DNA from: Sphingobacteriia bacterium
GTDB taxonomy: Bacteria; Bacteroidota; Bacteroidia; Chitinophagales; Chitinophagaceae
Assembly: GCA_004294465.1 (NCBI GenBank)
Contig: REAV01000076.1
Location: 1-24,683, forward strand
Direction of reading: 5' to 3'
DNA length: 24,683 nucleotides
Of this stretch, positions 1-7,572 are shown piece after piece. Position 1 is the first letter of the stretch; each line of letters opens with the position of its first letter. The notes beneath the pieces were generated by a model. The model was not told where the DNA came from. It did no database searches and was given only the letters and a program-made list of their open reading frames with translations. The position numbers were made by a program, and so were the translations under genes.

Positions 1-81
1 TGGCGTTATTGGGAAAATGCCATTGATTTTCAACTAATGTATTTCAATAAAATGTTTAAGAAGCAAGCTTCTCAACCTTAA
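1..81 (+). CDS. 3' end of an unrecognised plus-strand gene (partial)
   Basis: Frame 1 is open from the first base of the window to a TAA at 79-81 and gives 26 residues. They begin WRYWENAIDFQLMYF and end in a basic tail (NKMFKKQASQP), a composition typical of real protein rather than of a shadow frame. The gene would converge with the minus-strand methyltransferase and overlap its last 26 bases. The aromatic, charged end next to a sugar-related cluster would fit a glycosyltransferase, but I do not recognise the family and the fragment is too short to assign. Upstream sequence is needed to confirm that the frame stays open. Confidence 0.45.
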   Translation, partial: WRYWENAIDFQLMYFNKMFKKQASQP

Positions 82-655
82 GTATCATAACCACATTATA
101 ATCTATATCACAATTACTGATAAATAATTCAGTAAACTGAATATTGGGTACTTCTTTTAACTTGTTAAGCATTAACTCGTATCCCATATTGGCATGTACA
201 TGATAAGGATTCATGGCTAAGCCAATTTTTTTGCAATAGACTTCATATTTAGGCTGATCAGGAAACACCAGGATTAAAGTGCCATTGCTTTTAAGAATTC
301 GGATGAATTTTTTTAATGCATCAGTCGTGTCTGTAAAGTCTTCAATTAAATGACTGGTATATACATAGTCATAGGTATTGTCTTCAACTGGAATTTCGCC
401 ATTGATTACATCACAACCAATATCCACTTTGTCTTTTCCTGCAAAAGCATAAGGTTGGGGGAAATCAATTCCATCACAATTACTTTTTACTACCTTATCT
501 CCACCAAATCCAATATCACAACCTTTGCCGATGCAATAGGGTAGTACCCATCTTCTTACTTTGGATGTTTCTGAAGGGTGTTGAAATTTAATACCAAACC
601 ATTTGCTTAAACTTCCTTTGATTTTTCTATCTACTATATAATGATACAATTGCAT
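56..655 (-). CDS. Class I SAM-dependent methyltransferase
   Basis: Protein of 199 aa resembling the Methyltransf_11 type of small SAM-dependent methyltransferase. The SAM-binding glycine-rich motif I reads CDIGFGGDK (residues 46-54). An acidic region follows (DFPQP, then VDIGCDVINGEIP at 78-89), and the post-II/III segment reads YDYVYTSHLIEDF (95-107), where such enzymes usually have a Y-x-S-H-x-L/I-E motif. A further motif is GTLILVFPDQP (125-135). No signal peptide or membrane helix is visible, so it should be cytoplasmic. It is the last gene of the run YfhO - GT4 - GT2 - methyltransferase and starts 9 bases after the GT2 stop. That suggests it methylates a sugar or a glycan or lipid intermediate made by this cluster. 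The acceptor cannot be read from the sequence. Confidence 0.8.
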   Translation of the reverse strand: MQLYHYIVDRKIKGSLSKWFGIKFQHPSETSKVRRWVLPYCIGKGCDIGFGGDKVVKSNCDGIDFPQPYAFAGKDKVDIGCDVINGEIPVEDNTYDYVYTSHLIEDFTDTTDALKKFIRILKSNGTLILVFPDQPKYEVYCKKIGLAMNPYHVHANMGYELMLNKLKEVPNIQFTELFISNCDIDYNVVMILKVEKLAS

Positions 656-664
656 GTTCTTTTG

Positions 665-1585
665 TTAATGGTTTAATAATCCTTTTAATGCATCTATTCG
701 AAATTGAATGACTGGCCACATTTTTGACGAACTTCCTTGAAATAGATACCCAATTGCTAATATAATAGCGCCTCCAAATTTATACAAGTATTCAATCACT
801 TTTTTGATAAATGCCCAATCACTTATTGCTTTTGTTCTTACTCTTTCTCCTCTGCCAATACCGCTGGCAACTCTGTACATGTATTCTGGACTGAGTTTTT
901 GTGTTTCAACAATATGTTCTACTATTACCGAAGGGTCATAATAAATAATTCTTCCCAAAGCTTTTAACTTTAAAAAGAATTCTTTTCCTTCACCGCCAAT
1001 GCGCAAAGTACCTTGAACTCCAGGTAGTGCAGTATTAAATCCGTTAACAGCATCAAAATCTGTTTTACGAATGATCATATTCGACTCTAATGGATATTTA
1101 TTAGGACTAAAGACAGTAATCTGCTTACTGTAATCAAAATTTCCTACTAAAGAAGAAACAAAATGACTCATCCAAACAGGTTCTGATGGAATATATCTTG
1201 GTATAATTCTTCCACCCAGGCCGCCTGCATCTTTATATGAGTTAAAAAAAGAAATGATTCTTTCGAGATAATCTTTATTGGCAACAGCATCGTCATCCAT
1301 AAAACAAAGTAAAGGGGCAATTGCTATTGCTGCACCAGTGTTTCTGGCAAAAGAAGCGCCCTGCCTTAATTCTTTCAAATAGTAAAAATGACTGTCTGTA
1401 TGTGTCGTTATAAATGCATTGCAAACTGCTTCAGTTTGGTCTGTAGAATTATTGTCTACAATGATTACTTCAAATTGATCTTTTGGCAATGATTGCTGAT
1501 ATAAACTATTCATTGCTTCGCCAATATAATTGGCTCGATTATAAGTACAAATAACAATTGATATGGCTGGTATTGAAGAATTCAT
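665..1585 (-). CDS. Glycosyltransferase family 2
   Basis: Protein of 306 aa with a GT-A fold N-terminal half. The nucleotide-sugar binding start is SIVICTYNRANYI (residues 9-21), followed by VIIVDNNSTDQT (40-51). The metal-binding DXD-type motif is CFMDDDA (94-100, acids at 97-99). The GEGKEFF segment at 198-204 sits where many GT2 enzymes have a G-E-D catalytic-base motif; here the third residue is Gly, though an acid is present beside it. A hydrophobic stretch near 268-283 probably anchors the C terminus to the inner membrane. Its ATG shares one base with the stop of the upstream GT4 gene (TAATG at 1583-1587), so translation is probably coupled. It should add one sugar to a surface glycan or lipid-linked acceptor; donor and acceptor are unknown. 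Confidence 0.88.
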   Translation of the reverse strand: MNSSIPAISIVICTYNRANYIGEAMNSLYQQSLPKDQFEVIIVDNNSTDQTEAVCNAFITTHTDSHFYYLKELRQGASFARNTGAAIAIAPLLCFMDDDAVANKDYLERIISFFNSYKDAGGLGGRIIPRYIPSEPVWMSHFVSSLVGNFDYSKQITVFSPNKYPLESNMIIRKTDFDAVNGFNTALPGVQGTLRIGGEGKEFFLKLKALGRIIYYDPSVIVEHIVETQKLSPEYMYRVASGIGRGERVRTKAISDWAFIKKVIEYLYKFGGAIILAIGYLFQGSSSKMWPVIQFRIDALKGLLNH

Positions 1586-2706
1586 TAATGCAAAGATAAA
1601 ATGGATTCTTTAACAATATTGTTCCAGTTAAAATAGGCGTAAAATGAGTCAGGCGTTTGTGACACTGTATTGGTATCGATGGCCATCATGGCTTCTGCGA
1701 AAGCACTCCAATTGTAGTTTTCAATTAGTTGTAATTGATTCCCCAACAGTTTTTGGTTAAAACCTATTCCCGATTTTTTGCATGAAATCACTTGTTGTCC
1801 TTTGGCCAAAGCTTCTACTATTTTCGTTTTAATACCTGTTCCAAGTGTAACCGGACAAATAAAACAATCTGTTCCTTGATAGTATTTATTTATGTCCTCT
1901 ACATATCCTTTAAAAATGATTTGCGATTTCTGTAATAATAATTTTTCCCAATCTGCTGTTATACGGTTACCACAAATAAAAATTTTATAGGGTTGATTAA
2001 ATTGATCCAGTCTGTTCAGTAATTCTTGTACAATTATATAAAGCGCATCTGTATTTGGCAAATAATCCAATGTGCCATTGAAAAAGAATAATTTAGTATT
2101 CGCTGGTAATTGGTGTTCTTGCAAAATTGCTTTCCTGCTTTCCTGCTTTTGGTCTACATTGGGTTGTTTAACTGTGGTAGTGCCATAGGCAATAGTTCCA
2201 CATTTACTAGGATCTAAATTCCAACGTTGAATAGCAAGGTGTTTTTCGGCTTCAGTAATAAAAAAGCTATGATCAGCTTTACGATGCACCCATCCTTCAT
2301 ATCTGTCATATAATCGCCAGCCGATTCTTTGCATGTCTTTAAATCTTTGTGCTTCAATATTGGCTGATTTAATTATAAACTTCTTCTTTGTAAAGTATCT
2401 TAATGCAATTCCCATCCAACCAACATAACTATGATCTAACAATATGATATCAATCCTCTTTTTTTTGATGATTTGATTCAACTTAAAAAGGTAGAACAAA
2501 TTAAATAAGGAGTTCCAATGATTAAATAAAAAAGGAAGCACTTCATATGGCTTATCTACTATAGCTCCATTGTTTTTAGATACACATAATACTACTTTAC
2601 AATGTTTAGCCAATTCATCATAAAAGTTCACCACATATTGTTGACCTCCCATTTGTGCCGGAAATACTTTAAATGCAACAATTCCCAGAACATTTGGATG
2701 CTGCAT
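1585..2706 (-). CDS. Glycosyltransferase family 4 (group 1)
   Basis: Protein of 373 aa with the GT-B pattern. The N-terminal domain carries a glycine loop near the start (FPAQMGGQQYV, residues 15-25). The C-terminal donor-binding domain has FFFNGTLDYLPNTDAL (207-222) and the family signature GTGIKTKIVEALAKGQQVIS (289-308), whose Glu contacts the nucleotide-sugar in characterised GT4 enzymes. There is no signal peptide, so it probably works at the cytoplasmic face of the membrane. It lies 2 bases after the YfhO-type gene and overlaps the GT2 start by one base, so the three are surely co-transcribed. The likely role is a retaining glycosyl transfer in exopolysaccharide, O-antigen or glycolipid synthesis. 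Substrate specificity cannot be inferred. Confidence 0.88.
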   Translation of the reverse strand: MQHPNVLGIVAFKVFPAQMGGQQYVVNFYDELAKHCKVVLCVSKNNGAIVDKPYEVLPFLFNHWNSLFNLFYLFKLNQIIKKKRIDIILLDHSYVGWMGIALRYFTKKKFIIKSANIEAQRFKDMQRIGWRLYDRYEGWVHRKADHSFFITEAEKHLAIQRWNLDPSKCGTIAYGTTTVKQPNVDQKQESRKAILQEHQLPANTKLFFFNGTLDYLPNTDALYIIVQELLNRLDQFNQPYKIFICGNRITADWEKLLLQKSQIIFKGYVEDINKYYQGTDCFICPVTLGTGIKTKIVEALAKGQQVISCKKSGIGFNQKLLGNQLQLIENYNWSAFAEAMMAIDTNTVSQTPDSFYAYFNWNNIVKESILSLH

Positions 2707-2708
2707 GA

Positions 2709-5204
2709 TTAAGCATTATTTTTTTTACGAAAGCTCGACGCAATTGCTCCAAACAATAAAAGCCAAATAATTACAGAAGATCCAATTGCAGCTTTATTTC
2801 CAGTATAAAAAGAAGCTGGTTTAAAACTGAATACAATTTGATGTTTGCCAGCGGGAACTACTAATCCTCTTAAAACATAATTCGTTTGAAGAATAGGCGA
2901 TTCTTTGCCATCGATGGTTGCAATCCATCCTGCATCATAATATATTTCACTAAACACTGCAAAATTGGTTGTAGTAGAATTAGACTGATAGTTTATTTCA
3001 TCATTGTTATTATTAATTAAAACAATGGATGCTAAACTGTCTTTTGTTTGATCAATTTGAATATTGGCAATATTTTTTTGGTCTATGATTGCAGTGTCTT
3101 TTGGATTGAAATTGGTTAATGCATTCATTATTGCTGCTGGTCCTTTCTCAGCTCTAACGCCATTTACAAACCAGCAAGCACCCAAAGCATTGGAATTTTG
3201 CTGAACCTGTGGAGCGCCAGATTGTTGATCAGGAAGAATTAAGTATTTTGTATTGAGCATATTCAATACTGGCAAACAATTCGGAAAGCTATATAATTGC
3301 TTTTCAATCAAATCCTGATAGATACTCAATTTAGCCGGATGGTACCCGCCAACTGATTTATGGTAATAAGCGGTGAGGGCTCCTGAATTGAATGCAGCTG
3401 AAATTCCCTCACTTAAATTAAGTACACGGTAATACCCAGTGTCTTTTAAAATTTGGTTATCAGCAGCAGATGGAGTAAAAGTACTTTCATATTCAGCTGC
3501 GTCTTGGTAATTATTGCTATTGAGGTATTTATTACTAATAGAAAATACATCAATCAAAGAAAATACACCAATCACTGATATGAGATACAAGTAATTGATT
3601 TTTGTTTTGATGGCTGCAAAAACTGCACCAGCAGCAACAGCGCAAAACAATAAACTCCTTAACAGGTCTCCCAAGAACAAGCTTTTTCTATCTTCTTTTA
3701 GGCCATCAATAAAAGGTTTTGTTGAAGTACTAATTGATTCTTTTTGAGCAGCATCCGGAATACTATTAATTTGCTTCATCAGCATTTTATCTCCTTCTCC
3801 TGAAAAATCAGCGCTTAAATAAAGTACAACTGCTAATGCAAATACGCCAGCAACTACCATTAAGCCCTTTTTATATTGAGCAAATAGCAAGTCCTTATTT
3901 TGTTCTGCAATAATTTTTTGTAGGGCTAATGTTGCTAGAACACAAAACAAAAAAGTCGGTACAACTAAAATCATACTTGGCGCACGAAATTTATCGTACA
4001 TCGGCAAATACTTTAACATCGCAAGATTGAATCCATCAAAATATTTCCCCCAACTCAACATTAGTGTAAATAGAATAGCGGCCCCCATCCAATAAGTATA
4101 TTTTTTATCTACTAGAACCAAACCGATCAATGCTAAAAAACAAATAATTGCTCCAGCATAAGGAGGCCCTGAAGTGCCAACTCCATCTATTCCACCCCAA
4201 TAGAATTGTAAATATCTTTGTAATTGCTGGCCCAGCTCTTGAGGCATTTGTTGCAATGCTTCTATTGCCTTTGATTTATCTTCAGCTACCTCTAAGTTGT
4301 AACTGCTGCCCCCATATATTCTTGGGAACATCATTACCAAAGGTTCTGTTTTAAAAACACTATAACTCAAGGCATAATCGGTACTTAACCCTGTTTTAGT
4401 GGCGTTCGTTGTACCATCTGCTAAAACACTGCCTCCGCGAATGGTTCTTTTTGAATACTCATAAGTAGTTAAAAGAGTAGTAGCATTGATCATGATGCCC
4501 AAGAATGCTGCGAAAATGGCAATTCCAGCAGATTGTACCAGATGCTTGATATCTTTTTCCTGAATGCATTTAATGGCGAATCCAACACTCATGAAAAGGA
4601 TTATGATTAAACTATAATAGGTTATTTGTAAGTGATTGGCACCTACAAGTAAAGCAGTAAATATGGCGGTACATGCTGCCCCCCATAAATACTTTCTTTC
4701 ATAAATTAATAATAGAGAACCGATAACGGCTGGTAAATAGGCAATGGCATTCATTTTAGTGTCATGCCCTGCTGCAATAATGATGGGGTTATACGTTGCA
4801 TAAGTATATGCCAATGCACCTACAATACCGATATAAGAATTAATACGTAATACTTGGGTTAAAAAGTAAAAACAGATACATGCCAAAAAGAATACTCCAG
4901 CAGGTTTTGGTAGGCCACCATTTAAAATATTGCCAATATATCCAACGGATATAGGGTTATCACTGATACCTGTAATCTGATATGCGGGCATGCCACTGAA
5001 AATTCCATTGGTCCATAAAGGGAAATGGCCATTTTTATCTTTGTATTGAAAAGAGTTTTGTGCCATCCCTTTCCATTGAGTTACGTCGTGTTGTTGCAAT
5101 ACTTTGCCTTCCAAGGCGGGTTTTGAATAAATCAGGGCAACAACTAAAAAAATGGCAACTGCAATCAAATGGGGTAAAAGGGCTTTCCAATTTATAGATT
5201 TCAT
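2709..5204 (-). CDS. YfhO-family polytopic membrane protein
   Basis: Protein of 831 aa starting MKSINWKALLPH. The frame stays open 21 bases upstream to a TTG at 5225, but that codon lies inside the TAGGTTTG promoter element, so the ATG at 5204 is preferred. The first two thirds hold about a dozen hydrophobic helices interrupted by extracytoplasmic loops. An early loop has the W-P-L-W/G-M-P-type pattern seen in YfhO and GT-C proteins (HFPLWTNGIFSGMPAY). The C-terminal domain has the YfhO hallmark of a soluble segment (YYDAGWIATIDGKES, then NYVLRGLVVPAGKH) before a last helix. Characterised Bacillus YfhO relatives act in lipid-carrier-dependent glycosylation of cell-wall polymers. A similar GT-C-like role on undecaprenyl- or dolichyl-type sugars fits the two downstream glycosyltransferases but is inference. 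Confidence 0.85.
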   Translation of the reverse strand: MKSINWKALLPHLIAVAIFLVVALIYSKPALEGKVLQQHDVTQWKGMAQNSFQYKDKNGHFPLWTNGIFSGMPAYQITGISDNPISVGYIGNILNGGLPKPAGVFFLACICFYFLTQVLRINSYIGIVGALAYTYATYNPIIIAAGHDTKMNAIAYLPAVIGSLLLIYERKYLWGAACTAIFTALLVGANHLQITYYSLIIILFMSVGFAIKCIQEKDIKHLVQSAGIAIFAAFLGIMINATTLLTTYEYSKRTIRGGSVLADGTTNATKTGLSTDYALSYSVFKTEPLVMMFPRIYGGSSYNLEVAEDKSKAIEALQQMPQELGQQLQRYLQFYWGGIDGVGTSGPPYAGAIICFLALIGLVLVDKKYTYWMGAAILFTLMLSWGKYFDGFNLAMLKYLPMYDKFRAPSMILVVPTFLFCVLATLALQKIIAEQNKDLLFAQYKKGLMVVAGVFALAVVLYLSADFSGEGDKMLMKQINSIPDAAQKESISTSTKPFIDGLKEDRKSLFLGDLLRSLLFCAVAAGAVFAAIKTKINYLYLISVIGVFSLIDVFSISNKYLNSNNYQDAAEYESTFTPSAADNQILKDTGYYRVLNLSEGISAAFNSGALTAYYHKSVGGYHPAKLSIYQDLIEKQLYSFPNCLPVLNMLNTKYLILPDQQSGAPQVQQNSNALGACWFVNGVRAEKGPAAIMNALTNFNPKDTAIIDQKNIANIQIDQTKDSLASIVLINNNNDEINYQSNSTTTNFAVFSEIYYDAGWIATIDGKESPILQTNYVLRGLVVPAGKHQIVFSFKPASFYTGNKAAIGSSVIIWLLLFGAIASSFRKKNNA

Positions 5205-5222
5205 ATGGTTATTTATGAGCAG

Positions 5223-5230
5223 CAAACCTA
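5223..5230 (-). promoter_or_regulatory. Candidate -7 promoter element for the YfhO/GT cluster
   Basis: Read on the minus strand the bases are TAGGTTTG, an exact match to the Bacteroidota -7 consensus TAnnTTTG. The element ends 18 bases before the ATG at 5204, leaving room for a leader of roughly a dozen bases. I see no clear TTTG at the -33 position. The same spacing recurs before miaB, which supports the reading. Confidence 0.5.
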
Positions 5231-5263
5231 CTGAAAAAAGGTGGAAGCTGAGCCTGAACCATT

Positions 5264-5271
5264 TACCTTTG
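5264..5271 (+). promoter_or_regulatory. Candidate -7 promoter element for the small membrane protein gene
   Basis: TACCTTTG matches TAnnTTTG exactly and ends only 4 bases before the ATG at 5276. With the usual start of transcription a few bases past the element, the mRNA would be leaderless or nearly so. It diverges from the TAGGTTTG element 33 bases away. No -33 TTTG is evident. Confidence 0.4.
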
Positions 5272-5275
5272 AAGC

Positions 5276-5563
5276 ATGAAATCGGTACATTTTACTGCTA
5301 GGCTGGCATTGATTTGCAATTGCCTGTTTTTAGTGTGTATACTCATCCAAAGAACACATGATTTTATTCATCAAAAGGATATTAGTAATATGGTGATTAT
5401 CCTGGGTTGGATGGTAGCCCCATTTTTGAATCTGGTGGTGAACATTTGGTATGGGCTATTGTTATTGATCAAATCAACTATTAGAATACCTATTTGGTTG
5501 GCTTTATTCAACCTAATCATCCTGATGCTTCAAATTTATATTTACTTAATTTTACCTGCATGA
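5276..5563 (+). CDS. Small membrane protein coupled to the queuosine-precursor transporter
   Basis: Protein of 95 aa that I do not assign to a named family. It is almost all hydrophobic, with about three predicted helices near residues 8-24, 38-62 and 71-93, linked by short polar loops (RTHDFIHQKD and LIKSTIRIP). Its stop overlaps the next start as ATGA (5560-5563), implying translational coupling and perhaps a joint role with the downstream transporter. Similar short helical proteins encoded beside transporters are sometimes accessory subunits, but nothing here proves that. The start ATG follows a -7 promoter element by 4 bases, so leaderless translation is likely. Confidence 0.75.
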   Translation: MKSVHFTARLALICNCLFLVCILIQRTHDFIHQKDISNMVIILGWMVAPFLNLVVNIWYGLLLLIKSTIRIPIWLALFNLIILMLQIYIYLILPA

Positions 5564-6342
5564 TCCATCAAATTCTAAAAGATAAACCTACCAAGCTTTT
5601 TCTTGGGATAACTGCTTTTTTTGTAGCCAATGCATTGATAGCCGAATGTATTGGTGGTAAAATATTTTCTTTAGAAAAATTACTGGGGTTAAATCCTTCC
5701 AATTTTACATTATTTGGGCAAAGTGGATTGGCTTTTAATTTAACCTGTGGTGTGTTATTATGGCCCTTAGAATTCATTATCACCGATATAGTAAATGAAT
5801 ATTATGGCCCAAAAGCTGTAAGAAGAATTAGTTATACAGCCATCGTTTTAATAACTTATGCGTTTGTAATGTTTTACGGAGCAATGTCTATTCCGCCTGC
5901 AGATTTTTGGATTGGTTCAAAAAAAGAAATAGGGATTGATAACATGCAAGTAGCATTTGGTGGAATTTTCGGCCAGGGGATGTGGATTATTCTAGGAAGT
6001 TTAACAGCATTTTTAGTGAGCCAAATTGTAGACGTAACTGTTTTTCATAAGATAAAAAAAATGACAGGAGAAAAATGGATATGGTTAAGGGCAACTGGCT
6101 CAACTGTTGTATCTCAATTTGTAGACAGTTTTGTAGTGCTGTTTATTGCATTTAAAATAGGGAATGGATGGTCTTGGCAATTGGTTCTAGCCATTTGTTT
6201 GGTAAACTATTTGTACAAGTTTACAATGGCAATCATTTTGACCCCATTAATTTATTTATTGGAAAAGCAGATTGAGCGTTATTTAGGAAAAGAAACTGCT
6301 CATAATATGAAGCAGGCTGCAATGGGAAAAACCAATGAATAA
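5560..6342 (+). CDS. Queuosine precursor transporter (YhhQ/VUT family)
   Basis: Protein of 260 aa counted from the ATG at 5560, which overlaps the preceding stop (ATGA). The frame extends upstream to 5494, but that part lies inside the preceding gene. Six or so hydrophobic helices are visible. Family features include the Asp and NEYYG pair after helix 2 (FIITDIVNEYYG, residues 72-83) and a conserved late segment RATGSTVVSQFVDSF. The YhhQ family imports 7-deazaguanine precursors of queuosine (preQ0, preQ1 or queuine depending on the member) across the inner membrane for tRNA wobble modification. No other queuosine gene is in the window, so which precursor is carried cannot be told. It converges with the next minus-strand gene, with 3 bases between the stops. 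Confidence 0.85.
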   Translation: MIHQILKDKPTKLFLGITAFFVANALIAECIGGKIFSLEKLLGLNPSNFTLFGQSGLAFNLTCGVLLWPLEFIITDIVNEYYGPKAVRRISYTAIVLITYAFVMFYGAMSIPPADFWIGSKKEIGIDNMQVAFGGIFGQGMWIILGSLTAFLVSQIVDVTVFHKIKKMTGEKWIWLRATGSTVVSQFVDSFVVLFIAFKIGNGWSWQLVLAICLVNYLYKFTMAIILTPLIYLLEKQIERYLGKETAHNMKQAAMGKTNE

Positions 6343-6345
6343 TAA

Positions 6346-6879
6346 TTACCCAGCCATTTGCATGCTTAGTTCATTTTCATAAGCATTTTGGCTATATTCT
6401 CCATTGGCTAACTTTCTTTTCATTATTCCATGACTTAAGATTGTTTTAGCACCATACAAACAATAAACAACTTGTATCATGATGAAGAACTGGAATAAAG
6501 AAATAACCATTCCGTTATAGTAGTTCCATTTTGTAAATGTAGAAAGTTCACCAGCACTATTCACCCATTCTATTCTAATAGGTAAGTTCACACTAAAAAT
6601 GAATAAAATACCAACAACATTTATTAGTGATAGTGCAATATGTGCATAAGAAATGATTTGGTTTCTTTCCTCAATTTTTCTTAAAGTAGATTGAACATAA
6701 AATGGGATGCCTAAGAATAATAAAAAAACAATCGTTGCGCTAAAGAAGCCTAAGAGGTAGAATACATTGTTGTAATACATCATAATCACTTCGGAATACG
6801 ATGAAAAGTGTGCTATACTACCATAGAGTATAGGCACAATCCAGAGCATGTGCTCTGCACGTGATAATTTTGCTGTCAT
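6346..6879 (-). CDS. Unrecognised four-helix membrane protein
   Basis: Protein of 177 aa when started at the ATG at 6879 (MTAKLSRAEHMLWIVP). The frame is open 45 bases further to an ATG at 6924, but the TAnnTTTG element at 6903-6910 lies within that extension, so the shorter form is preferred. About four membrane helices are visible: roughly residues 10-30, 38-58, 74-94 and 122-146. A polar loop precedes the last helix, and the soluble tail is rich in Asn, Glu and Met. No catalytic motif, metal ligand set or signal peptide is evident. I cannot name a family. It is a single-gene unit between a convergent transporter gene and the divergent trmH. Confidence 0.75.
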   Translation of the reverse strand: MTAKLSRAEHMLWIVPILYGSIAHFSSYSEVIMMYYNNVFYLLGFFSATIVFLLFLGIPFYVQSTLRKIEERNQIISYAHIALSLINVVGILFIFSVNLPIRIEWVNSAGELSTFTKWNYYNGMVISLFQFFIMIQVVYCLYGAKTILSHGIMKRKLANGEYSQNAYENELSMQMAG

Positions 6880-6902
6880 AGGGTTGACTAACGGGTACAA
6901 TA

Positions 6903-6910
6903 CAAAAATA
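6903..6910 (-). promoter_or_regulatory. Candidate -7 promoter element for the four-helix membrane protein
   Basis: The minus strand reads TATTTTTG, matching TAnnTTTG, 23 bases before the ATG at 6879. It would place the transcription start inside the longest open frame and so decides for the downstream start. The surrounding run of A and T lowers the weight of the match. Confidence 0.35.
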
Positions 6911-6981
6911 TAGTAAAAATTCAATACTAATCCTCATTTTTGTTCATATTGTTTTAAAATACAAATTGGTTGGTAGAATTT

Positions 6982-7572
6982 ATGACACCTGAAAGAAAAT
7001 ATAAAATAGAAACAGTTTTGCTAAATCGACAACCTCATTTAGCGCTGGTAATGGAGAATGTTCATGACCATCATAATATTTCAGCAGTCATGCGAACCTG
7101 CGATGCTGTTGGGATACAAGATATTTATGTGTTAAATACAAAAATTCCTAGGCACGAATATTTTGGTGTAAAAAGCAGTAGTAGCGCTGCTAAATGGTTA
7201 ACTGTTCATCATTTTGATGATACTGAAAAATGTTTCCATCATTTAAGAGAACGATATGAAAATATATATGCAACTCATTTAGGGGAAAATGCACAATCCG
7301 TTTATGATATTGATTTCAGTAAGAGTATTGCGCTTGTTTTTGGAAATGAACATGAAGGAGTAACCAAAGAAGCCGTTGCACTTTCCGATGGTTGCTTTAT
7401 TATTCCACAAGTAGGAATGATTCAAAGCTTAAATATTTCGGTAGCCTGTGCAATTACTATTTATGAAGCCTATCGGCAAAAAAAGTTAGCAGGACATTAT
7501 GATCAAACCGTTCCATTGCATCCAGCATATAATTTACTTGCAGAACAATGGGCCCTGAAAAAAACTAAGTAA
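6982..7572 (+). CDS. trmH: tRNA/rRNA 2'-O-ribose methyltransferase, TrmH-like (SPOUT)
   Basis: Protein of 196 aa from the ATG at 6982; an in-frame TTG at 6970 is less likely. It shows the three SPOUT motifs. Motif 1 is HHNISAVMRTCDAVG (residues 30-44) with the conserved Asn32 and Arg38. Motif 2 is ALVFGNEHEGV (117-127). Motif 3 is IPQVGMIQSLNISVACAI (141-158), which forms the SAM-binding knot. Short length with no N-terminal substrate domain fits TrmH, which makes Gm18 in tRNA, rather than RlmB. The C-terminal extension (YNLLAEQWALKK) also resembles TrmH. Other RNA positions are possible. Its last 8 bases overlap the convergent YihY gene. Confidence 0.85.
   Translation: MTPERKYKIETVLLNRQPHLALVMENVHDHHNISAVMRTCDAVGIQDIYVLNTKIPRHEYFGVKSSSSAAKWLTVHHFDDTEKCFHHLRERYENIYATHLGENAQSVYDIDFSKSIALVFGNEHEGVTKEAVALSDGCFIIPQVGMIQSLNISVACAITIYEAYRQKKLAGHYDQTVPLHPAYNLLAEQWALKKTK

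Noticed and set aside
5494..5559. Upstream start extending the queuosine-precursor transporter by 22 residues
   Set aside because: The extension is entirely within the small membrane protein gene. The ATG at 5560 overlaps that gene's stop as ATGA and fits the family's N terminus.
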